In this document: positions 55,201 through 60,000 of the stretch, piece after piece | How the letters are laid out: every line of letters starts with the position of its first letter | How positions within the stretch are numbered: the first letter of the stretch is position 1 | Assembly: GCA_002633005.1 (NCBI GenBank) | Contig: NMRA01000244.1 | Coordinates: 304,346-364,345, forward strand | Length of the DNA stretch: 60,000 bases | Source of the DNA: Phoronis australis | Lineage: Eukaryota > Phoronida > Phoronidae | Reading direction: 5' to 3' | The notes under the pieces: model-generated | What the model was told of the DNA's origin: nothing | Databases searched by the model: none | The model's input: only the letters and a program-made list of their open reading frames with translations | Made by a program: the position numbers and the translations under genes

Positions 55201-58200
55201 AGGCTCTTTTAAATTCACTGTCATCTGTGTGAGTTACAAGTGATTCGAACCTCATGGGGAATTTTTCAATCCTTTGAGGACAATTTTTAGACATCATCAG
55301 GGGAGTTTTGCATGATTTTTCAACATTTTTCAGAGGGGAAATAAAAACCGGAATTTTTCAATCCTTTGAGGAAAATTTTTGGACATCATGAGGGGAGTTT
55401 TGCATGATTTTTCAACATTTTTCAGAGGGAAATGGGGTCGAAACTTGACTCCAAAATCGAGGGATTGAGGGCCCCCATAAATAAAAACCAAACAAAGTGC
55501 GTACACAAACAAGTCACAGTTGGTACACTATGGTGATGCACAGCTACGCAATAATACCAGACTGCCGACCACCATTGGCCTAGGGTACCACTGACCACTA
55601 CTGACCTGATGTCCAGACCACCATGGCCGAGTGTCCAGTCACTTGCTCACACCACACCTTGGTTGGAGGTTGAACTAAACCAGTATAGTGGAAGACCAAC
55701 TTTGGGCCAGGTTTACATGCAGAGTACTTCTCAGTCAGAGGAATATCTAAGACAAGAGCAACGCAGAGCGATGAAATGCGCCCACGACTGTACCACAAAC
55801 GGTGTGCTTCTAGGGGTGTTTATTTGTATCATAAAAATGGCCACTAGATGGCGCAAAATTCGTTGAATCCATCCGAAAATGGTAACATGCCATCATTTTT
55901 TAATAGAAAGCTATTTATTAAATTTCATAAAAATCCCCAAGGACCTTCAAAGAAACAGGAAAACGGAAAAAATGAAATTACCACTAGGGGGCACAGCATT
56001 CGTCAGATACATCTGAAAGTCGTTGTCGTCCATTGTCAACTTCATATGAATAAATTTGCTTAATTTAATTAATCATCCTGCAGAGTGTTTAGGAGATACA
56101 GCTATGGGCGCCACTAGGAGGCACTCATCAGAAAATTGTCAGCCCTCTTTTTCACAATAGGAACATACATGCCAATTTCCACAATCATACTTAGAGTGGC
56201 TTGGTTGACAGAAACAGACTCCAAAATAATAAAGTTGGTTACTAGGTGGCGCAAAATACCTCAGATTCAACCAAAAACCACAGGATAGCGTCACTTCCCT
56301 AATACCTGCCTATTTGCTAAATTTTATGAAAATCCGTTGAGAACCTTTGAAGATACAGTGGTAAACATAAAAAACAAAAAATGCCACTAGGGGGCACACT
56401 CATAGTCTGATCAGTTCCAATGTCGTAATACTCTGCTTTCAACTTCATATAAATACACCACTAATAGATCCTGTAGAGCATTTAGGAAATACAGCCATGG
56501 GTGCAAAAACAAATGAAGCTGCCCTAAGAGGCGCCACAGTAGTCGAAGTCGTCGGAAAATCACCGGTAGTCATTGCCTTCACAGTAAGAACATATATGCC
56601 AATTTCAGTTTGATTGATAGAAGAGCGGACGCCAAAAAGCAGACTCGAAAACAGTAAAAATGGCCACTAGGTGGCGCAAAACACCTTGAATCCATCCTAA
56701 AACGAAAGGATAGTGCCATCTCACTAATATATGCGTAACTGCCAAACTTCATGAAAATCCGTAAAGGACTTCCAAAAATACAGAGGTAAGCGTAAAAAAT
56801 AAAATTGCCACTAGGGGGCACACCTGTAGTCGGAGAGGTCCGAAATTTATTGTCATTCGTTGTCAACTTCATAGGAACACGTCTGCCAAATCTCATCAAG
56901 ATCCTGTGAGGGGCTTAGGAGATACAGCTGAGGACGCCTGAAACCGGATGCCCAGACAGATGACGGCAACATGGGACCACATATAAATATGTGGACACAA
57001 AAAAGCAACAGGGAGTGTTAATATGTACCCACTGTGTACATCACAGATACAAGAGATGACCAGTATTTTAAACATTCCTATTAAATGGAATAATGCTAGC
57101 AAACTAAAAATCTGCCTCTAGTAAAAATGGTCTCCTCAATAGAAACACACCTGCCACCTTTATTCAAGAAGGATGGGGGGGGGGGCAGACAACAAAGGAC
57201 ACAAAAACAATAGAAAGGCCACTCGGGGGTGTCACACAGGTCCAATTCAGTTGAAACAGGGCCGGTACTGTTGCCTTAGTAATAGTAACTTTTAAGTTAA
57301 TTATCAAATAAATTTCATGAACATTCATCAAGGAAATTGGTAGATATCAAGACAAACATAAAGAAAAATAAAGTTGCCACTAGGCCACTCCACATTACTT
57401 TAAGCAGACCTAACATATTATTACAATTCATAACTAAAAACAGACAACATATTACAACAATTTATAACTAAAAACAGACAAACACTCAAAATTGCAGCAC
57501 AATCTTACCATCGTTATGCCCTATCCCAGAATCTCCGTCATTTCCAATCACCTTATCAACATGGCGACCAACAGGATGCTCCGTCAGTGCAATCATTTGT
57601 AGTGTCACTTTATCACCCAAACTCACGTCCATGATGCGCAGTGTGTTGACTTCGGATGGGATGACAGAACCGTACAGCTTGCCGTTCCTGAAGAGCTGGA
57701 AACCCTGCAAAATAAGAGATTAATATGGTAAACAGAGAGAGAGAAAAATCGTTGAAAATATGTCTTCAATAGACCATTTTTATTGATTTAGTTAAGACAC
57801 GCCAAGTTCTTGTCATAGAATCCATGGTTCGATCGGTTGAAAATTTCTCATTGTGGATTTTTAAAACAAAATGTTTTAGAGGACAGTATATGTGTGTGCA
57901 TGTGCATGTGCGTGTGCGTGTGAGCGTGCGTGCGTGCGTGTGGTCGTACGTACAATGAAACAATGTGTGTGTAAGTCCATTTCATTTTTTATATTACTTT
58001 AACTTTCACTTTTTCATAAAGAAACAAAAAATTTGACTATTTTTTAGCATTTGCTGACATCAAAGTTAAAACGAGAGGTGACTTACGGACAAAACAGCTT
58101 CTCCTAACTGTTGCGGTGTTTCCCAAGTAATGTCAATTCCCTCCATAGACATGCCCTCTATCTTGATTGACGGGGAGAGGGGCGGGGCAGCACACATGAC

Positions 58201-58654
58201 TGGCAGTGTATTAGATAGCTCACTGTCACACAGACAATAGTGATGGCGGGATGTGGACTCACACTTCTGACGGCCCGCAAATGACTAGAAATAGAAAACA
58301 CAAAACAACAATAATCAAGATCAGTAAGGGTAGAAACAAGACACCATAGCTACATAGGTTACTTGCAACAACGAGTTTTTATAAGCAAGGGATGAGACTG
58401 AATGGGTCGAATCGCAGAAATAATGACAATTCTTTAAAGAAGCCATAATTACTATAATTAAAAAACCAGACATTGATTACAAAGTGCATTTAACCAAGAA
58501 AACAGAACATATTCTCATGTCTACATTACTTACCCTGACATTGATGTCATATGACTGCCCCGCCTCCAAATCTGTCAGACAGTACTGATAGCCCTCCTTA
58601 TCACTCAACTGATTGGCTCTTATCTCAGCATGCCACACCCCATCGATATAAACA
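33944..58654 (-). CDS. Large FN3-repeat protein with thioredoxin-like domain, 5' end off the window
   Basis: Twenty-five exons splice in one frame to at least 1733 residues: 58534-58654, 58087-58284, 57509-57704, 55606-55746, 51903-52004, 51078-51173, 50122-50301, 48825-49759, 48158-48296, 46950-47133, 46222-46500, 45527-45815, 44520-44698, 43683-43863, 42873-43046, 42021-42146, 41074-41392, 40245-40381, 39589-39746, 38515-38721, 37520-37761, 36801-36824, 35249-35350, 34687-34830 and 33944-34293. Every junction is GT/AG and every phase agrees. Order: about eleven FN3-like domains (residues 1-1173), a coiled-coil segment (~1175-1279), a further FN3-like domain (~1280-1350), a thioredoxin-like fold (~1435-1605), and a basic Ser/Pro-rich tail. 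No signal peptide or membrane segment lies in the visible part. I cannot name it. The strand motif GYxxYxxG recalls RIM-binding-protein FN3s, but no SH3 domain is present. Function unknown. Confidence 0.85.
34432..34553. repeat. Long palindrome without a loop
   Basis: Arms of about 60 bp meet at GTAGCTAC (34487-34494). The inner 17 bp on each side (CATCTGTGCAGTAG and its inverse) pair perfectly; the outer parts pair at roughly 80%. It lies between the last two exons of the FN3/Trx gene. Confidence 0.7.
34687..38721 (-). CDS. FN3/Trx gene, exons 20-24: thioredoxin-like domain without CxxC
   Basis: Residues ~1378-1617. The fold is cued by PTVLVFWTRCLASLKLMSW (strand then helix 1, where active thioredoxins have WCxxC), YDFIAIACDTN (next strand), YGVPTIIIIHPK (the cis-proline strand) and IAWHGRYS followed by a helix. 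Only one Cys stands at the active-site turn (TRCLAS), so disulfide reductase activity is unlikely. A 24-bp microexon (36801-36824, GSKKSQRG) sits in the loop before the cis-Pro strand. A Cys cluster PCPTTGCDVC follows the domain. Confidence 0.75.
38130..38216 (-). repeat. tRNA-derived SINE-like sequence
   Basis: Minus strand: A box TAGCTCAGTGGTATGAGC (38189-38206) and B box GGTTTGATTCCC (38150-38161) at tRNA spacing. The would-be acceptor stem arms do not pair and no intact gene end follows, so this is a tRNA-headed repeat rather than a tRNA. Confidence 0.6.
40206..40310. repeat. Duplicated donor-side segment of exon 40245-40381
   Basis: The exon's end coding TSVHSGV is repeated, diverged, just past its donor, where the intron would read TSVQSGV. 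The duplicated span is about 60 bp. Confidence 0.5.
40985..41090. repeat. Repeats around the donor of exon 41074-41392
   Basis: Three copies of a sequence like AGTACYTACCTGTAYAGTG plus TACACCTRTC, the last of which is the genuine exon edge (41068-41086). The copy near 41,035-41,052 also contains a potential donor on the minus strand. Confidence 0.6.
41074..41392 (-). CDS. FN3/Trx gene, exon 17: coiled-coil segment
   Basis: Residues ~1174-1279. After a short Pro-rich lead (VEPSLMPEPP) it reads as charged helix: LEERRQLEKVTCELLNKR, then SEVAELSIRASESLVKVDEM. The heptad-like spacing of Leu/Val suggests a coiled coil and hence self-association, which is inference. Both exon edges are copied in the neighbouring introns. 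Confidence 0.75.
41342..41545. repeat. Duplications of the 5' edge of exon 41074-41392
   Basis: About 50 bp of exon start (plus-strand GCTCTGTTCTGGTCACTTC, GGGGTGCCATGAAG) recurs at about 41,432-41,478 and a weaker third copy lies near 41,505-41,545. The genuine acceptor is at 41,393-41,398. Confidence 0.65.
42021..48296 (-). CDS. FN3/Trx gene, exons 9-16: acidic linker and FN3 domains 7-11
   Basis: Residues 657-1173. Exon 48158-48296 encodes a Ser-rich then acidic linker (MEDDDNDESPSSP), likely disordered. Then come five FN3-like domains. Domain 7 is Cys-rich (GACDFGDIDVEWTV, ending CIYEVTV). The others show EFVVEWGEPRLYGG / GYQMYMNDRKVG, SIQLDWSTYF, YIAIQWEKPKCYG / GYKVYINGIVETT, and SIKVTWDLPYCTEG / KQYKLYCKDPMG. 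Several domains are split by an intron between strands C and D. Confidence 0.85.
43536..43682. repeat. 30-bp tandem repeat running into a splice donor
   Basis: About five copies of a 30-bp unit containing CTAACACTGCCATACTGTG end at the donor of exon 43683-43863, whose own GTAAGTGTTAGACAG shares the unit's edge. The minus-strand frame stays open from the exon through all copies. Confidence 0.8.
48825..50301 (-). CDS. FN3/Trx gene, exons 7-8: FN3 domains 4-6
   Basis: Residues 285-656. Exon 8 (48825-49759, 935 bp) is by far the largest and holds most of three FN3 domains, cued by LMVAWDPP / ATEYEIIVTAI, SLVVSWKPAVVYG / GAQYKLVLEAI, and SVNLFWEKPLLYS / GYRLEINGKPHMM / GRTYSVVLVAL. Conserved Trp in strand B and Tyr in strand F support FN3 folds. 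It ends in a basic run KRERKRK at a phase-0 junction. Confidence 0.85.
51078..58654 (-). CDS. FN3/Trx gene, exons 1-6 in window: FN3 domains 1-3
   Basis: Residues 1-284. The first exon starts inside a codon and in the middle of an FN3 (VYIDGVWHAEIRANQL, then AGQSYDINV), so at least one upstream exon is missing. Domain 2 (exons 58087-58284 and 57509-57704) shows SPSIKIEGMSMEGIDITW, then GFQLFRNGKLYGSVI. Domain 3 spans three exons (PPTKVWCEQVTGHSAMVVW, SYQVTWWPG, LTTSTVYTVVVEA). Introns here are the longest of the gene. The one between 55746 and 57509 contains the CTCF-motif array. Confidence 0.8.
51292..51442. repeat. 11-bp minisatellite
   Basis: About fourteen copies of TAATGATACTG or TAATGATAGTG in the intron upstream of exon 51078-51173. 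Confidence 0.85.
52413..52709. mobile_element. Foldback (palindromic) MITE-like element
   Basis: Both ends read CAATTACTGGACTTACAGA inward. Long inverted arms (for example GGGCAGGCCACTGAGGTG at ~52,471 and its inverse at ~52,620) meet near ACTCTTTAGCGC at the centre (~52,560). 297 bp, no ORF. Confidence 0.7.
52757..52862. repeat. Pyrimidine-only C/T tract
   Basis: About 100 bases of almost pure C and T on the plus strand (CCCTCTCCCTCCCC type). It is potentially triplex-forming. Open frames across it are meaningless. Confidence 0.85.
52950..55250. other. Long intron of the FN3/Trx gene, no exon seen
   Basis: A/T-rich. A degenerate ~60-bp repeat (three copies, ~53,640-53,815) is the only structure noted. 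I saw no exon-like frame with matching phases. Confidence 0.45.
55257..55432. repeat. Tandem duplication, ~93-bp unit, two copies
   Basis: Shared GTTTTGCATGATTTTTCAAC and TTTTTCAATCCTTTGAGGA blocks at 55,265-55,335 and 55,358-55,430, about 93 bp apart. Confidence 0.75.
55841..56821 (+). repeat. Tandem ~140-bp repeat with CTCF-consensus-like motifs
   Basis: Eight units. Each carries a motif close to CCACTAGRKGGC, at 55841, 55981, 56111, 56239, 56394, 56522, 56664 and 56808, all in one orientation and spaced 128-155 bp. Five match the core CCASYAGRKGGC exactly (55841, 55981, 56394, 56664, 56808). Between motifs lie shared phrases such as TTCATGAAAATCC, GATACAG and ATAAAAA. Units alternate in type, giving a higher-order period near 410 bp. 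CTCF binding is inferred from the motif only. Confidence 0.7.
57080..57400 (+). repeat. Diverged copies of the CTCF-motif repeat
   Basis: Two further units with decayed motifs at 57219 (CCACTCGGGGGT) and 57377 (CCACTAGGCCAC). Shares GACAACAAAGGACACAAAA with 59,307-59,325, and TTTCATGAACATTCATCAA with ~59,420. Confidence 0.55.
57893..57960. repeat. (GT/GC)n microsatellite
   Basis: Alternating purine-pyrimidine run with GCGTGCGTGC. Z-DNA prone. Confidence 0.8.
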
Positions 58655-59179
58655 CTAATAAAAAAACAATAATAACATCTAATAAAATTTGGGTCAAATG
58701 GGATGAGTCAAAATCTCACTTTATAGGACACAATAGGTAGAACAAGTGAACTTTTTTAATATAGTTTTCGTAACATGAGTGGGAGATATGTTGCAAACAT
58801 TTAACTCCCATCAGCACGCCATCTGTTGGCCACATCACGTGAGCTAATGAATACAAGTCCAAACAAATTCCTGCCCCCGACCGGGACTCGCACAAAATGC
58901 TTCATAATTTTTATTATGAAACGACCTTTTGAGAAACAGAAGGTGTTGACAATGTTAGAACCTTTTGAAAAGTGAAAAAAGATCATTATTTTGAAAATAT
59001 TATCTAATACTTACTTTTGCCTAGAACTGGGTGAGATTTTACAGTAAAATAGTGACAGAATTTGTAATTATAAAACAAGAGGAACGCAGAGAGTTCATAC
59101 ACACGCACACACCGTATGCATCACATACAGTGCAAATACAAGAGATATTTATATTTTAAATGTGTCCACTAAACAGAGC

Positions 59180-59960
59180 TGCAATGCTAGTAAACTTAAA
59201 AATAGCCTCTAGGAGGAGCAGAGCAAGTCTACAAGTCCTGAGTCAATAGGAACACTTGCCATATTTCATCATTACTCTTCAATATGTTTGAAAGAAAGGG
59301 AGGCAGACGACAAAGGACACAAAATAATAGAAAGTCCACTAGGACGTTCAACGGAGGTCAAATCCATCTGAATCCAAACCAATGCTGTTGTATATGTGAT
59401 AATAACTTATTAGCCAAATTTCATGAACATTCATCAATGAACATGGTAGATATTAAGGTAACTACAAGAAAAATAAAACAACCATTGTGTGACTCTGCTA
59501 CAGTCAGAATTGTCCTAAAATCAGTTGCACACTCAATAAAACACAAATTTCATGAAGATTCAGTAAGGAATTGTATTGAGCTTACAGAAAAATTTTAATT
59601 CATGAAATACAGCCGTGGACTCAAAAAATGCATCTAGGAGGCGCCACATTAGATGCAGAAGGTGAAATTTCACGTTAGCCATCCTCTTTCCAGTAGGAAG
59701 ACATTATATCTATTTTCATAATCATCTTTGAGTGGTATAGACGATAGAGAGGTGGAACAAACAACATATTCCAAAACAATAAAAACCACTGTGTAATGTA
59801 GAATATGTCGAATCCATCCAAAAAATAGAGGGCGCCGTTGTCTCCTCAATAGATACCTATTTGCCAAATTTCTTGAAAATCCATCACGGAGCTTTGAAGA
59901 AATAGATGCAATTGTAAAAAATTAACTTGCCACTAGGGGGCACACCGGTAACCGTTTCCA
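59180..59960 (+). repeat. Second block of the CTCF-motif repeat, upstream of known exons
   Basis: Motif copies at 59336 (CCACTAGGAC), 59631 (CATCTAGGAGGCGC) and 59930 (CCACTAGGGGGCAC, an exact core match), with the same TTTCATGAA and AAAATAAA phrases. No exon of the FN3/Trx gene is recognisable from 58,655 to the window end. Confidence 0.55.
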
Positions 59961-60000
59961 TCTGAAAATTAACTAACAGCATACGATTTATGATAGGAAT

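Noticed and set aside
56579-56899. 106-codon minus-strand frame over the CTCF-motif repeat
   Set aside because: Follows the repeat phrases rather than any protein family; no splice sites in phase with the FN3/Trx gene.
58858-58892. Another tRNA-like SINE (GCGAGTCCCGGTCGGGG on the minus strand)
   Set aside because: A B-box-like piece only; no A box at the right distance, so not listed as a feature.

Overview
This is eukaryotic genomic DNA from an animal, most likely an invertebrate bilaterian. Genes are split into many short exons with GT/AG introns of about 0.2-10 kb. Introns are full of microsatellites, minisatellites, DNA-transposon remnants and tRNA-like repeats. There are no operons, ribosome binding sites or other prokaryotic signals. 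The species cannot be fixed from the sequence alone. One assembly gap (N run, 26758-27341) is present.

Layout. (1) 275-15919, minus strand: the 5' two-thirds of a host cell factor 1 (HCFC1) orthologue. Thirteen coding exons were traced and splice in one continuous frame (641 codons); the gene continues off the left edge. One of its introns carries a ~5 kb DNA transposon (about 1300-6393) with an intact 815-residue transposase-like ORF and nine copies of a subterminal motif. (2) 16430-18180, plus strand: TMEM187, head to head with HCFC1, the same arrangement as in human Xq28. (3) 19691-33046, plus strand: PEX11G (PEX11-gamma), four coding exons, 248 residues. Its >10 kb first intron holds a segmental duplication, a TTAA-flanked Kolobok-like element nested in a hAT-like element, a broken pogo-type transposase, tRNA-derived repeats and the N gap. 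(4) 33944-58654, minus strand: a large gene I cannot name. Twenty-five exons splice in one frame to at least 1733 residues: about twelve fibronectin type III-like domains, a coiled-coil segment, a thioredoxin-like fold lacking CxxC, and a basic Ser/Pro-rich tail. Its 5' end lies beyond the right edge. (5) 55.8-57.4 kb and 59.2-59.95 kb: diverged repeats of ~140 bp that carry CTCF-consensus-like motifs, eight of them in ~1 kb in one orientation.

The strongest candidates for something new are the FN3/thioredoxin-like gene, the CTCF-motif-bearing tandem repeat, and a recurring pattern in which local tandem duplications copy or abut splice junctions (at least seven exon edges in two genes). HCFC1 is a nuclear transcription co-regulator, TMEM187 a multi-pass membrane protein and PEX11G a peroxisome membrane-shaping factor. 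They share no obvious pathway, so the block is best read as conserved or chance synteny rather than a functional cluster.
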